DNA from: Amycolatopsis umgeniensis
Lineage (GTDB): Bacteria > Actinomycetota > Actinomycetes > Mycobacteriales > Pseudonocardiaceae
Direction: 5' to 3'
Assembly: GCF_014205155.1 (NCBI RefSeq)
Contig: NZ_JACHMX010000001.1
Location: 2,542,001 to 2,606,000 of the forward strand
Length of the DNA stretch: 64,000 bases
Below, one piece after another: positions 8,029 through 16,709 of this stretch; the first letter of the stretch is position 1, and each line of letters begins with the position of its first letter. The position numbers were made by a program, and so were the translations under genes. The notes below the pieces were generated by a model. The model did not search any database, was not told the DNA's origin, and saw only the letters and a program-made list of their open reading frames with translations.

Positions 8029-8670
8029 TCAGGGATTTCCTTTGTTCGCCACCGGCTTGACAAGCGGGCGGGAATCGGGGTCCGACCAGAACAGCAACAT
8101 CGCGTCGCTGAGTTCCTGGAGCCGCCGGTCGAACTCGACCGGGTCGGCCAAGAGGAGATCAGGGGCCAGCAGGGCGGGATCGGCGGTGACATCCGGCGGC
8201 GGGACGAACGTGATCGGGGTGAACGAAGGCAAGGGCCTCCGAGGGGCGAACTCCTCGAGCATCGCCCTCAGATCGCCCAGGTCTTCACCCACTTCGGTGA
8301 GCACGGCCGCGGCCACCGACGCCGCCTCGGCCCGCTGCGCGGCCAGCCTGCCGAGCTGTGCCGGATCGGCGGTGTCCCGCGCGTTCCGGGTCAACTGTTC
8401 CAGGACGGCGACGAAATCGTCCAGGGCCCGCGCCGCACGCGCGTGCTCCTCCGCGACCATCCGGCACCGGGCGGCCAGCTCGGTCCGCCGGGCCGAATAC
8501 GCGTCGTGCCCCCGGCCGGTCCAGCCCCGGGGATCGATCTGCCGCAGCTCGACGGCTTGGTCCTCCAAAGACCGGGAGAGCGCGCGCAACCGCTCCGCCT
8601 CGGAGCGCAGCACGCTGATCATCCCCGCCGTCCAGGGCACGCCTGTCCCATCCGGGTCTTCCGGTTTCAT
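8029..8670 (-). CDS. WXG-type helical protein, possible type VII secretion substrate
   Basis: 213 residues. Residues about 20-150 are a long alpha-helical hairpin with the turn PRGWTGRGHDAY (a W-x-G motif), followed by repeated heptad-like Ala/Leu/Arg/Glu helices, as in WXG100/LXG-type N-terminal domains. The remaining 60 residues are Pro-rich (PRRPLPSFTPITFVPPP) and then an acidic helix. No toxin domain is visible after the helical part. ATG at 8670 with GAGGAC upstream. Sits 17 bp after the EspC-like gene, as paired type VII substrates usually do. Confidence 0.75.
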   Translation of the reverse strand: MKPEDPDGTGVPWTAGMISVLRSEAERLRALSRSLEDQAVELRQIDPRGWTGRGHDAYSARRTELAARCRMVAEEHARAARALDDFVAVLEQLTRNARDTADPAQLGRLAAQRAEAASVAAAVLTEVGEDLGDLRAMLEEFAPRRPLPSFTPITFVPPPDVTADPALLAPDLLLADPVEFDRRLQELSDAMLLFWSDPDSRPLVKPVANKGNP

Positions 8671-8687
8671 CGTCCGTCCTCTTCGCC

Positions 8688-9050
8688 TCAGCCGAGAACG
8701 GCCTGGATGGTCTTGGTGGCCCTGGTGTCGGTGGCGGTCCGCCGGACGGGGTGTTCCTCGGGTTCGATCGTCTTGACCGTCTCGACGGCCTCGCCTTCCC
8801 GCTCCCGGTAGACACTCGCCGCCTTGCCCAGCCGATCGCCGAGCCGCCGCACGTCCCCGGCGAGCACCGCGACACTGTGCGCGGAAGACCGCTGGAAGGT
8901 CTCCAGCGCCGCCGCGAGCGCGGGATCCCCCGCTTCACTCGCCGTGGCCTTGAACTTCAGGGCCGGCTGCCCGGTGATCATCTCGGCGATGTCGTGGAGC
9001 CGCTCTCCCGCCCGGTTCAGTTCGTCCGGGGCGGCCTCGAAATCGATCAT
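8688..9050 (-). CDS. EspC/ESX-associated-type small helical protein
   Basis: 120 residues, ATG at 9050. The sequence FEAAPDELNRAGERLHDIAE opens a helix-turn-helix hairpin like that of the 'type VII secretion target' (EspC/T7SS_ESX) family, with a second helix ALETFQRSSAHSVAVLAG and a third VRRLGDRLGKAASVYRERE. Proteins of this family are usually co-transcribed with a longer WXG-type partner and exported with it. Spacing to both neighbours is 15-17 bp, arguing for one mRNA. No ESX core (EccC, EccD) is in the window, so export would depend on a system elsewhere. Confidence 0.7.
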   Translation of the reverse strand: MIDFEAAPDELNRAGERLHDIAEMITGQPALKFKATASEAGDPALAAALETFQRSSAHSVAVLAGDVRRLGDRLGKAASVYREREGEAVETVKTIEPEEHPVRRTATDTRATKTIQAVLG

Positions 9051-9065
9051 GTCCGCCGTCCTCGA

Positions 9066-9911
9066 TCAGTGCTCACGGGCGAGCCGGGCGATCTCGTCCG
9101 GCGGGAGCGGCAGCGTGGCGTCGACCCCGGACCCCCTCGCCGGACTCGGATTGACCAGGACCCCGGTCGGGAAGATCCGGCCCGCCGCGGTGCGCACGAC
9201 GTCACGGCCGGTCCACCGGCCCGTCCGGTCCCAGACCGCGCCGGTGGATTCGCGGTACGCGGCCAGCAACCGTTCCCCGGTGAAGACACAGAACCACTCA
9301 CCACCGGCGCCGAGCTTCGCCGCGAGCGGGACGCCCGCCCCGTCCACGGGCCCGTGGACAGGACCGTCGAGGAACATCTTCAGCACCGGTGTCATCGGCG
9401 ACCGCAACCCCCGGATGGCCGCCGAAAGCCCGTCGGCGGATTCTTCGGCGCCGGGGCGGATGTTCCCGGCGAGCCAGCGCGAAGCACGGACGAGATCCTC
9501 GTCGGTGATCGGGCTTTGAGCGGTCCCCAGGCTTTTCACGACGGCGGGCAGGAAATCCCCGTTGAACCGGCGAGTACACGTTCGGACACCGCGTCCGACG
9601 CGACCCTCGTCGACCATTTTCTCGAGCCGACGGACGACGCCGCTTTCTTCGTCACGAGAAGCGGTGCCGAGGTTGTACGCGGTCCACACGATCTCGGGCA
9701 TGAGCGGATCGGCGAACCGCTCGAGAACACGATGCAGTCGCAAAAGGACGATCTCCCGCACCCGGCCGGGCTCGGCGTCTTCCGCGATGCCCCAACGGTC
9801 CAGCAACTCCGGCCCCATCACCCGGGCGAGCCCGTCCTGCCAGAGACCGTCGCGCTTGTGGATGCCGAGAACACTGTCCTCAGGCTTTTTTCTTTTCCTC
9901 GTCGAAGTCAC
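9066..9911 (-). CDS. SseB-like protein B of the type VII-type cassette
   Basis: 281 residues from GTG 9911 (GGAGG four bases upstream; the ATG at 10004 would add about 30 residues without a site). Paralog of protein A throughout: the near-identical WGIAEDAEPGRVREIVLLR block, a VRTCTRRFNGDFL segment, and a C-terminal SseB-like part (GEWFCVFTGERLLAAYR, GVLVNPSPARG, LPLPPDEIARLA). First gene of the four-gene unit B - EspC-like - WXG-like - A. The duplication around the two secretion-type genes is the oddest feature of the cassette. Function unknown. Confidence 0.75.
   Translation of the reverse strand: MTSTRKRKKPEDSVLGIHKRDGLWQDGLARVMGPELLDRWGIAEDAEPGRVREIVLLRLHRVLERFADPLMPEIVWTAYNLGTASRDEESGVVRRLEKMVDEGRVGRGVRTCTRRFNGDFLPAVVKSLGTAQSPITDEDLVRASRWLAGNIRPGAEESADGLSAAIRGLRSPMTPVLKMFLDGPVHGPVDGAGVPLAAKLGAGGEWFCVFTGERLLAAYRESTGAVWDRTGRWTGRDVVRTAAGRIFPTGVLVNPSPARGSGVDATLPLPPDEIARLAREH
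9666..9794 (-). repeat. 129-bp block shared with 7695-7823 (copy B)
   Basis: Second copy of the near-identical block, in SseB-like gene B, exactly 1971 bp from copy A and in the same orientation. A direct repeat of this length and identity could also recombine, deleting the EspC-like and WXG-like genes and fusing A to B. Confidence 0.85.
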
Positions 9912-10244
9912 TAGTCCTCCCCTTCGCGACCTCAAGGACAAAGATCTTAGGCGACAGGAATTCAACGCACTAATCGCCCCCCGAACCGGGAAGATGACCC
10001 ACAAAAGGGGCTTTCACCTGCATTTTTGCCAATTGTCGGACAGTACGAGGGGTCGATTTGGTCATTTGTTCGCCACCGACTCGACAGCCGGCGGAGATGA
10101 CCTCTCCGTGGCGAAACAAAACCGTACGTACGTCTCTTGACCAGTTGCCGGCCAAGGCCCGGCAGGGGATGCGCGAAGACGATCATCCTGCCTAGCTTCG
10201 AAGGACCGGCCGCGTATCGAGCGGCCCGAAACGAGGAGTACGGA
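9912..10244. other. Intergenic region between the divergent cassette and small membrane protein gene
   Basis: 333 bp without a convincing gene, visibly less GC-rich than its surroundings, especially about 9940-10130. It must hold the promoter of the minus-strand cassette and that of the small plus-strand gene. A TTGACC lies at 10137-10142 on the plus strand, but no convincing -10 follows. I see no palindrome, tRNA or insertion-sequence remnant. Confidence 0.6.
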
Positions 10245-10442
10245 ATGGAACTCGCCGTGATCGTCGGGCAGGCGATGCTGCTGGGCGCCGGAGCGGCCTG
10301 GCTGGTTTCGTCACGCTGCCATCAGCGTCGCCAGGCCGGACTCCTGCAGTCCGCACAGGCCGCGTGGGCCTACGCGAGGTACCTCGAGCACGTCGCGGCG
10401 CACCGGCACCCGCCTCGCCCCGGGCCGCCGTTCTTGGGCTGA
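10245..10442 (+). CDS. Small membrane protein, 65 aa
   Basis: Starts at ATG 10245 with GAGGAG seven bases upstream; the longer reading from 10137 begins with a TTG and lacks a site. One membrane segment near the N-terminus (AVIVGQAMLLGAGAAWLV), then a basic, Gln/Ala-rich helix and a short Pro-rich end. I recognise no family. Its stop is one base from the stop of the convergent phosphorylase gene. Confidence 0.55.
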   Translation: MELAVIVGQAMLLGAGAAWLVSSRCHQRRQAGLLQSAQAAWAYARYLEHVAAHRHPPRPGPPFLG

Positions 10443-10443
10443 G

Positions 10444-12984
10444 TCAGGCGTGGACCACCCGGGCGAGTTCCGCCGGTGTGGCCAGCAGACGGTGCTTCGG
10501 CAGCACGCGGACGGTGTAGCCGATCGAGCCCGGATGCGGCAGCTTCAGCCGTGCCGCGAACGCGCCGATCCCGTCACCGGACATCGGGACGGTGACGGGG
10601 TCGCTCAGTTCGTCCCCGTCACCCACCTTCCCGACGACGGCCTGGACGTCCACTTCGGACGGTTCGAGGCCGGCGAGGTCGATCCGGGCCCGGATGGTCA
10701 CCTCGGTCCCGGTGACCATCGGCGCGGCGTCCTCGACGAGCAGTTCGGTGTCGAAGATCCGCACACGCGGCCAGGAGACGTCGAGTTTGGTCCGGTAGTC
10801 CGCCAGCGACAGCGCGCCGCGGTACGCGTCACCCGTCGCCTCCGCGACCATCCGGGAGGCGGGCAGGTACCCCGATTCGACGTATTCCCGCACCATGCGC
10901 GAAGCCTGCACGCGCGGCCCGAGGGTCTCCAGCGTGTGCCACACCATCGACAGCCAGCCGCCGGGCACTCCGCCGGCGTCGCGGTCGTAGAACAACGGCG
11001 CGATCTGGTGACCCAGCAGGTCGTAGAGCGCCGCGGCCTCCAGTTCGTCGCGGCGCAGCGGGTCGGTGACGCCGTCCGCGGTCGGGATCGCCCAGCCGTT
11101 GCTGCCGTCGTAGCACTCGTCCCACCAGCCGTCGCGGATGGACAGGTTGAGGCCGCCGTTGAGCGCGGACTTCATCCCCGAGGTCCCGCACGCCTCGAGC
11201 TGCCGCACCGGCGTGTTCAGCCAGACGTCGCAGCCGCGGTAGAGGTAGCGCGCCATGGACATGTCGTAATCCGGCAGGAAGACGATCCGGCGCCGGACCT
11301 CGGGATCGTCGACGAACCGGACGATCTGCTGGATCAGCTGCTTGCCGCCCTCGTCGGCCGGATGCGATTTGCCCGCGACGACGAGCTGGATCGGGCGCCG
11401 CTCGTCCAGCAGCAGCGCGCGCAGGCGCTCCGGGTCGCGCAACATCAGCGTCAGCCGTTTGTACGTCGGCACGCGGCGCGCGAAGCCGACTGTCAGCACG
11501 TCCGGGTCGAAGACCGTGTCGGTCCACCCGAGTTCGAGCGCGGACGCGCCGCGCTGCATCCACGCGGCCCGCACCCGGCGCCGCACCTCGGCGACCAGCT
11601 TCTCCCGCAGTTCCCGCCGCAGCGCCCACAGCTGCTCGTCGCTGACGCCGTCGCGCAGCGGCTTTCCCTGCGCGCCGTCGAGACCCAGTTCCTCGTGGTT
11701 GCGGCCGAGCAGCGCGCTCAGTTCGCGCGCCACCCAGGTCGGGCCGTGCACCCCGTTGGTGACCGAGGAGACGGGCACCTCGTCGAAGTCGAACCCGGGC
11801 CACAGCCGGGAGAACATCCGCCGCGACACGCGGCCGTGCAGCGCCGAGACACCGTTCGCCCGCTGCGCGAGCCGCAATCCCATATGCGCCATGTTGAACA
11901 GGCCGGGGTTGTCCTCCGCGCCGAGCGCGAGCACGCGGCGCGGGTCGACGTCCGGGACCAGCCTGCCGTCGGTGAAGTACCGCTGGACGAGGTCGACGGG
12001 GAACCGGTCGATCCCGGCGCTGACCGGTGTGTGCGTGGTGAACACGGTGCCGGCGCGGACGGCGGGCAGCGCCTCGTCGAAAGCCAGTCCGTCGGCCTGG
12101 ATGATCTCGCGGGCGCGCTCCAGCCCGAGGAAACCGGCGTGGCCTTCGTTCGTGTGGAACACCTTCGGCTGCGGATGCCCGGTGAGCTCGCAGTAGCGTC
12201 GCACCGCGCGGAAGCCGCCGATCCCGGACAGGATCTCCTGCCGGATACGGTGGTCGGCGTCGCCGCCGTAAAGCCGGTCCGTGACGGCGCGCAGGTCCTC
12301 GTCGTTGGCCTCGGTGTCGGTGTCCAGCAGCAGCAACGGGATCCGGCCGACGCGGGCCTTCCAGATCTGCGCGTACAGCGTCCGCCCGGCGGGCATCGCG
12401 ACCTCGACGAGCACCGGCTCGCCGCCGTCGGTCAGCAGTTCCAGTGGGAAGGCGTTGGGGTCGATCACCGGGTAGTGCTCGACCTGCCAGCCGTCGAGCG
12501 ACAGCGCCTGCCGGAAGTACCCGGCGCGGTACAGCAGCCCGACGCCGACCATCGGCACGCCGAGGTCCGACGCCGCCTTGAGATGGTCGCCCGCGAGCAC
12601 GCCGAGGCCGCCGGAGTAGTTCGGCAGCGCCTCGGTGACGCCGAACTCCATCGAGAAGTACGCGACGGCAGGCGGGAGATCGGTGTCTTCCTGCTTCTGG
12701 TACCAGCGCGGCTCGGCGAGGTAGCGGTCCAGATCGGCGACGGCCTCGCGCGCGTGGGCGAGGAAGGCGTCGTCCACGGCCAGCTCGTCGAGCCTGGCCG
12801 GGGGCAGCGCGGTGAGCATCCGCAGCGGGTCGCGGACGCGGTTGAACAGCTCCGCGTCCATCGACGCGAACAGGTCTCGGGTCGGCGGATGCCAGGTCCA
12901 GCGCAGATTCGTGGCGAGGTCACCGAGGCCGGAGAGCGACTCCGGCAGGCTCGCGCGGACGGTGAACCGGCGGACTGCTCTCAT
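10444..12984 (-). CDS. glgP: Alpha-glucan (maltodextrin/glycogen) phosphorylase
   Basis: 846 residues from ATG 12984 (MRAVRRFTVRASLPE, the usual start of this family; ATG/other starts upstream add an unrelated 13 residues). It belongs to the shorter phosphorylase group with an N-terminal DUF3417 domain (about 1-120), then the GT35 fold: YFSMEFGVTEALPNYSGGLG, FHTNEGHAGFLGLE, SSVTNGVHGPTW and the C-terminal CGTSGMKSALNGGLNLSI carrying the pyridoxal-phosphate lysine. It cleaves alpha-1,4-glucan with phosphate to glucose-1-phosphate in the cytoplasm. No ribosome site precedes the start, so a leaderless mRNA is possible. Divergent from the metallopeptidase gene. Confidence 0.93.
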   Translation of the reverse strand: MRAVRRFTVRASLPESLSGLGDLATNLRWTWHPPTRDLFASMDAELFNRVRDPLRMLTALPPARLDELAVDDAFLAHAREAVADLDRYLAEPRWYQKQEDTDLPPAVAYFSMEFGVTEALPNYSGGLGVLAGDHLKAASDLGVPMVGVGLLYRAGYFRQALSLDGWQVEHYPVIDPNAFPLELLTDGGEPVLVEVAMPAGRTLYAQIWKARVGRIPLLLLDTDTEANDEDLRAVTDRLYGGDADHRIRQEILSGIGGFRAVRRYCELTGHPQPKVFHTNEGHAGFLGLERAREIIQADGLAFDEALPAVRAGTVFTTHTPVSAGIDRFPVDLVQRYFTDGRLVPDVDPRRVLALGAEDNPGLFNMAHMGLRLAQRANGVSALHGRVSRRMFSRLWPGFDFDEVPVSSVTNGVHGPTWVARELSALLGRNHEELGLDGAQGKPLRDGVSDEQLWALRRELREKLVAEVRRRVRAAWMQRGASALELGWTDTVFDPDVLTVGFARRVPTYKRLTLMLRDPERLRALLLDERRPIQLVVAGKSHPADEGGKQLIQQIVRFVDDPEVRRRIVFLPDYDMSMARYLYRGCDVWLNTPVRQLEACGTSGMKSALNGGLNLSIRDGWWDECYDGSNGWAIPTADGVTDPLRRDELEAAALYDLLGHQIAPLFYDRDAGGVPGGWLSMVWHTLETLGPRVQASRMVREYVESGYLPASRMVAEATGDAYRGALSLADYRTKLDVSWPRVRIFDTELLVEDAAPMVTGTEVTIRARIDLAGLEPSEVDVQAVVGKVGDGDELSDPVTVPMSGDGIGAFAARLKLPHPGSIGYTVRVLPKHRLLATPAELARVVHA

Positions 12985-13128
12985 GAGGAGCGACCATATC
13001 GGGACCGACCCGGCCCCGCTCAAGACCCACTTCGGGGATTACCTGCACGCGTGCCATAAGCGCTGGGTATGGTCCCTGCTTGCCGGTGTACGCGGCCCGG
13101 TCGGGGCCCTGACGACAAGCGAGTGAAC

Positions 13129-14595
13129 ATGATCCAAGGGGGAGTGCGGGGCAGGCGTCGCCCGGCTCTGATCGCGGTCGTGGTGGTGCTGGCCCTCGGG
13201 CTGAGCGCCTGCAACGACAAGGGTGGCTCGTCGGCGGGCAAGGAAGGCAGCCAGCCGGGCGCCGGCGACGTCGCCGGGCTGCCGATCACGCATTTCGAAA
13301 GCGGGCTGAAGCCGGACGCGCCCAAGCCGGACCTGCAGGTCCGCAACGAGGACGGCTCCGAGGACGACCGGCTCGCCATCGCCGCGATCGCCGACGCGCA
13401 GACCTACTGGACCGAGGTCATGCCACGCGACTTCGGCCAGCCGTACGAGCCGTTGAAGTCACTGCTGTCCTACAGCGCGAAGACCGACGACGAAGAGACC
13501 GAATGCGGCAGCGTCAAGAAGCTCATCAACGCCTTCTACTGCCCGCCGGGTGACCTGGTGGCCTGGGACCGCGGCGTGCTGCTTCCGATGCTGCGTGAGC
13601 GGTTCGGGAAGATGGCGGGCGCCGTCGTGCTCGCGCACGAACTCGGGCACGCCGTGCAGTACCGGCTCGGCGAGAAGGCCAGCATCAAGAAGAACACCCC
13701 GTCGATCGTCAAGGAGCAGCAGGCCGACTGCTTCGCGGGCGGCTACTTCCGCTGGGTCGCCGAGGACAAGAGCAAGTACTACCGCGTCTCCACCTCCGAA
13801 GGCCTCAACCAGGTCATGGCGTCGCTGTTCCTGATCCGCGACCAGGCGGGCACCAGCGCGACCAAACAGGGCGCGCACGGGACGGCGTTCGACCGCACGT
13901 ACGCGTTCCAGGTCGGGTTCGAGAAGGGCGCGAAGGAATGCGCCGCGATGAACGAGGAGAACATCAAGGCGCGGATCACCGAGCGCCCGTTCGACAAGGG
14001 TGACAAGGGCAAGGGCGACGCGAAGCTCGACGCCGAGATCATCGGGATCCTGAAGAAGAGCCTCGACGACGCCTTCAAGGGCGCCGGTGTCCCGGGCCCG
14101 GAGATCACCGAAGACGGCAACGGCAGCTGCGCCGGCGGCCCCAGCACCCCGCCCGCGTCGTATTGCCCGGCGAACAACACCGTCAGCATCGACATGGCCA
14201 AACTGCGCGAACTCGCCCAGCCGGTCGACCAGCAGGCGGAATGGGAAAGCGGGCACAGCGAGGGCAAGGGCGACTTCGCCGCGTTCTCGGAAATCGCGTC
14301 CCGCTACGCGATGGGCATCCAGAAGGGTGTCGGCGCGTCGATCGACAACGCGAACGCGGGACTGCGCACCGCGTGCCTGGTCGGCGCGTGGGCGAAGGCC
14401 AGCTCCGTGCCCGGCGCGACGCTGCGGCTTTCCGCCGGTGACCTCGACGAGGCCATCTCGGATCTGCTGAGCCCGGAGAGCCTGGTCTCGGCCGACGTCA
14501 ACGGCAAGCGTGTCGAGAACGGTTTCGAGCGGATCGAGGCACTGCGGAAGGGCTACCTGGAGAGCTCTTCGGTGTGCTCGACGCAGTACGGCTGA
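13129..14595 (+). CDS. Neutral zinc metallopeptidase, predicted lipoprotein
   Basis: 488 residues. N-terminal basic stretch, hydrophobic segment and lipobox LSAC (Cys28) predict a lipoprotein held on the outer face of the membrane. Zinc motif AHELGHAVQ (H170, E171, H174) with a downstream QQADCFAGGYFRW holding the likely third ligand and conserved Asp: the pattern of the neutral zinc metallopeptidase (YpfJ-like) group. Several Cys in the outer region could form disulfides. Start is ATG 13129 (GTG 13123 two codons earlier is equally possible). Followed by two strong hairpins. Confidence 0.85.
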   Translation: MIQGGVRGRRRPALIAVVVVLALGLSACNDKGGSSAGKEGSQPGAGDVAGLPITHFESGLKPDAPKPDLQVRNEDGSEDDRLAIAAIADAQTYWTEVMPRDFGQPYEPLKSLLSYSAKTDDEETECGSVKKLINAFYCPPGDLVAWDRGVLLPMLRERFGKMAGAVVLAHELGHAVQYRLGEKASIKKNTPSIVKEQQADCFAGGYFRWVAEDKSKYYRVSTSEGLNQVMASLFLIRDQAGTSATKQGAHGTAFDRTYAFQVGFEKGAKECAAMNEENIKARITERPFDKGDKGKGDAKLDAEIIGILKKSLDDAFKGAGVPGPEITEDGNGSCAGGPSTPPASYCPANNTVSIDMAKLRELAQPVDQQAEWESGHSEGKGDFAAFSEIASRYAMGIQKGVGASIDNANAGLRTACLVGAWAKASSVPGATLRLSAGDLDEAISDLLSPESLVSADVNGKRVENGFERIEALRKGYLESSSVCSTQYG

Positions 14596-14650
14596 TCGGG
14601 ACCGGTCCGATCACGGCTCCCTGAAGTGCTGCGTTGATACCTAGGCTGGG

Positions 14651-14709
14651 GGTGTCGCGAAAGCCACTTTCGGGACGTCTGATGTCCCGAAAGTGGCTTT
14701 CGCGACACC
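14651..14709. terminator. Perfect 26-bp inverted repeat, modular hairpin family
   Basis: Arms 14651-14676 and 14684-14709 are perfect complements around a 7-base loop (GTCTGAT). The arm contains the self-complementary core CGAAAGCCACTTTCG and ends in GGGAC/GTCCC at the loop. Lies between convergent genes; likely bidirectional terminator. Closely related copies stand at 43694-43746 and, with a different distal stem, at 52217-52261. Confidence 0.85.
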
Positions 14710-14763
14710 AGAAGTGGCGATGAGGCGTCAGCCGGGCCGAGCGCCGCACCACCCCAGGCCCAA

Positions 14764-14818
14764 GTACATGAAGGCCCCCTTCCTTGCGCTAGGCGCGAGG
14801 AAGGGGGCCTTCATGTAC
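14764..14818. terminator. Perfect 21-bp inverted repeat between convergent genes
   Basis: Arms 14764-14784 and 14798-14818; the core is GAAGGCCCCCTTC, itself a short palindrome, and the 13-base centre (TGCGCTAGGCGCG) can extend the stem. It lies nine bases beyond the thioredoxin-type gene stop and points to termination for both strands. A related GAAGGCCCCCTTC stem recurs at 17217-17289. Confidence 0.85.
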
Positions 14819-14826
14819 CAAAACCC

Positions 14827-15804
14827 TCAGTAAAGCGCGCTGGCCAGATCCCGCCGCGCCTTCATGACCCGCTCGTCCGCCGAGTCGAACAGCTCGAACA
14901 GCGCCACCAGGTGCTCCCGCGCCTTGTTGCGCTCGTCGCCCGCGGTACGCCGCACGGCCGCGATCAGCCGCGCGAAACCCGCTTCGGGCTGCTGCCCGGC
15001 GACTTCGAGGTCGGCCGCGGCGAGCTGGGCGTCGAGGTCGGCCGGGTCGGCGTCGGCCTTCGCGATCGCGTCCGGGCCCGCGGCCTCGGCGCGGGCGGTG
15101 AACTTGACCTGCGCGAGCGCGGTCTTGGCCTCCTCGTTCGCGGGCTCGACGTCGAGGATGCGCTCGTAGGCCGCCTGCGCCGCGGCGAAGTCACCGCGTT
15201 CGAAGGCGTCTTCGGCCTCGGTGAACCGCACGTCCTCCGGTACCTCGACACCGCCGCCGTTCTCCTCGGCCGCCTTGATGCCGGGCAGCCGGTCACGCAG
15301 CGCGTCGAGCAGCGAGCCGAGCCACTTGCGGATCTCGGGTTCGGGCAGCGCGCCCGAGAACGCGTCGACCGGCTGGCCGCCGCCGATGGCGATGACCGTC
15401 GGGATCGACTGCGCGCCGAAAAGCTGCGCGATGCGCGGGTTGGCGTCGACGTCCACCTTGGCGAGCACCCAGGCACCGCCGGACTCGGCGGCGAGGCGCT
15501 CCAGCACCGGGCTGAGCTGCTTGCAGGGACCGCACCATTCGGCCCACAGGTCGACGACCACCAGCTGCTGCAGGGATCGCTCGACGACCTCGGCCTGGAA
15601 AGTGGCTTCGGTGACCTCGATCACGGCGCCGCCCGCCGCGGGGGCGCTCGGTACGGCACCGTCGGCCGCAGGAGCCCGCGGTGGGGCCGGGGGCTGTTTC
15701 TGGGGCGCTTCGGCACGCGCCTTGAGCGCGGAAAGGTCGACCGCGCCGGAAAGCGCGGCGGAAAGGGCCGCCGTCTTCGCTGCTGATCCGCGTGGGTGTG
15801 TCAC
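14827..15804 (-). CDS. Thioredoxin-TPR protein (CnoX/YbbN-type co-chaperone)
   Basis: 325 residues from GTG 15804. Residues 1-60 are a flexible Ala/Pro linker; about 60-170 form a thioredoxin domain with the intact redox motif WAEWCGPCK (Cys91, Cys94); the rest is TPR-type helices ([23 protein letters not shown]) ending with the conserved YbbN-like C-terminal [16 protein letters not shown]. Known relatives hold unfolded proteins and protect cysteines during oxidative stress in the cytoplasm. The CGPC pair argues for real redox activity here. Convergent with the metallopeptidase gene across two hairpins. Confidence 0.88.
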   Translation of the reverse strand: MTHPRGSAAKTAALSAALSGAVDLSALKARAEAPQKQPPAPPRAPAADGAVPSAPAAGGAVIEVTEATFQAEVVERSLQQLVVVDLWAEWCGPCKQLSPVLERLAAESGGAWVLAKVDVDANPRIAQLFGAQSIPTVIAIGGGQPVDAFSGALPEPEIRKWLGSLLDALRDRLPGIKAAEENGGGVEVPEDVRFTEAEDAFERGDFAAAQAAYERILDVEPANEEAKTALAQVKFTARAEAAGPDAIAKADADPADLDAQLAAADLEVAGQQPEAGFARLIAAVRRTAGDERNKAREHLVALFELFDSADERVMKARRDLASALY

Positions 15805-15901
15805 GGTTCCATCCTGGCACGCATACCCGAGCGTTTCACCGCATGCCCCCGGCTGCCCGCTTGGCAGGACGGTCCCCGTCGGGCAGGCTCGCTGCCAGGG
15901 G

Positions 15902-16318
15902 GTGATCGACATTCCGACACGCAGGACGGCCACGGTGGCCGTCGCGATAGCCATCGCCGTCACTTGGGTGAGCGTCATCACGGTGCTGATCGCCCATCAG
16001 CCCGATCCCGGCGTCGACAGTCCGGGAAAGCTTCGAGAGGACCTCACCGCCGCGCTCAACGAGCACGACGTCGAGGCCCTCTCCGAGCTCATCGACTACC
16101 CGCCCGCGTCGGCGGGCGACTTCGCGAAGTCCTATATCGACACGCTGACCGGCCGCGGTGTCCACGACGTCACGGTGAAGTTCGCCCCGGACGATCTTTC
16201 GCCGACTTCGGCGACCGTCAGCGGGAAACTGGGCGACGGCAGCGCGTTCGGTTACCCGGTCGCCGTCGCGGTCAAGGACAAGCTGTGGCTGGTCTCCTTC
16301 ACGCCGCCGCTCCCCTGA
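15902..16318 (+). CDS. Membrane-anchored small protein, NTF2-like outer domain (uncertain)
   Basis: 138 residues from GTG 15902, the only sensible start after a stop in the alternative frame. One N-terminal membrane anchor ([20 protein letters not shown]), then about 100 residues outside the cell: a helix [24 protein letters not shown] and a beta-rich part ending [11 protein letters not shown]. The layout resembles DUF4878/NTF2-like lipoprotein domains, but identity is low and I do not assign a function. One base separates its stop from that of the convergent thiamine-binding protein. Confidence 0.65.
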   Translation: MIDIPTRRTATVAVAIAIAVTWVSVITVLIAHQPDPGVDSPGKLREDLTAALNEHDVEALSELIDYPPASAGDFAKSYIDTLTGRGVHDVTVKFAPDDLSPTSATVSGKLGDGSAFGYPVAVAVKDKLWLVSFTPPLP

Positions 16319-16319
16319 C

Positions 16320-16622
16320 TCACTCGCTGAGGTGCTTCTCGACGCGCTCCACCTTGGCGGTCAGCTGACCTTCGTAACCAGGCCGGATGTCGGCCTTGAG
16401 CACCAGCCCGACCCGCGTCGAACCCTCGCCCGCGGCCTCGACGGCCCGTTTGACCACGTCCATGACCTGATCCCAGCTCTCACCTTCGATGTTGGTGAAC
16501 ATCGCGTTGGTCGAATTCGGCAGGCCGGACTCCCGCACGACTTTCACCGCGCGGGCGACGGCTTCGCTGACACCGCCGTCTTCCTCGGCCGCGGACGGGC
16601 TGACACTGAAGGCCACGATCAT
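16320..16622 (-). CDS. Thiamine-binding protein, MTH1187/YqgV family
   Basis: 100 residues, ATG 16622 with GAGGAG at good spacing. The small ferredoxin-like fold is shown by MIVAFSVSPSA, a central helix VSEAVARAVKVVRESGLP, NAMFTNIEGESWDQVMDVVKRAVEAAG and the final beta strand RVGLVLKADIRPG. The family binds thiamine or its precursors without known catalysis and often accompanies thiamine transport. Here no transporter is adjacent; it is divergent from a MarR regulator by 87 bp. Confidence 0.85.
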   Translation of the reverse strand: MIVAFSVSPSAAEEDGGVSEAVARAVKVVRESGLPNSTNAMFTNIEGESWDQVMDVVKRAVEAAGEGSTRVGLVLKADIRPGYEGQLTAKVERVEKHLSE

Positions 16623-16709
16623 CTTCTGCTCCTCGTTCAGACACTTTTCCCACGCATAACACCCGGTCGTGCGGCATGGCACGGGTACCCGCTGGTAACT
16701 TCGATCGCC

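Noticed and set aside
10450..13059. 869-codon open frame on the plus strand
   Set aside because: It is antisense to the full-length glucan phosphorylase gene; the product is Arg/Gly/Val/Asp-rich without domain signals, a typical shadow in high-GC DNA.
14651..14818. Insertion-sequence ends
   Set aside because: The inverted repeats are adjacent hairpins without any transposase frame between them and no target duplication seen.
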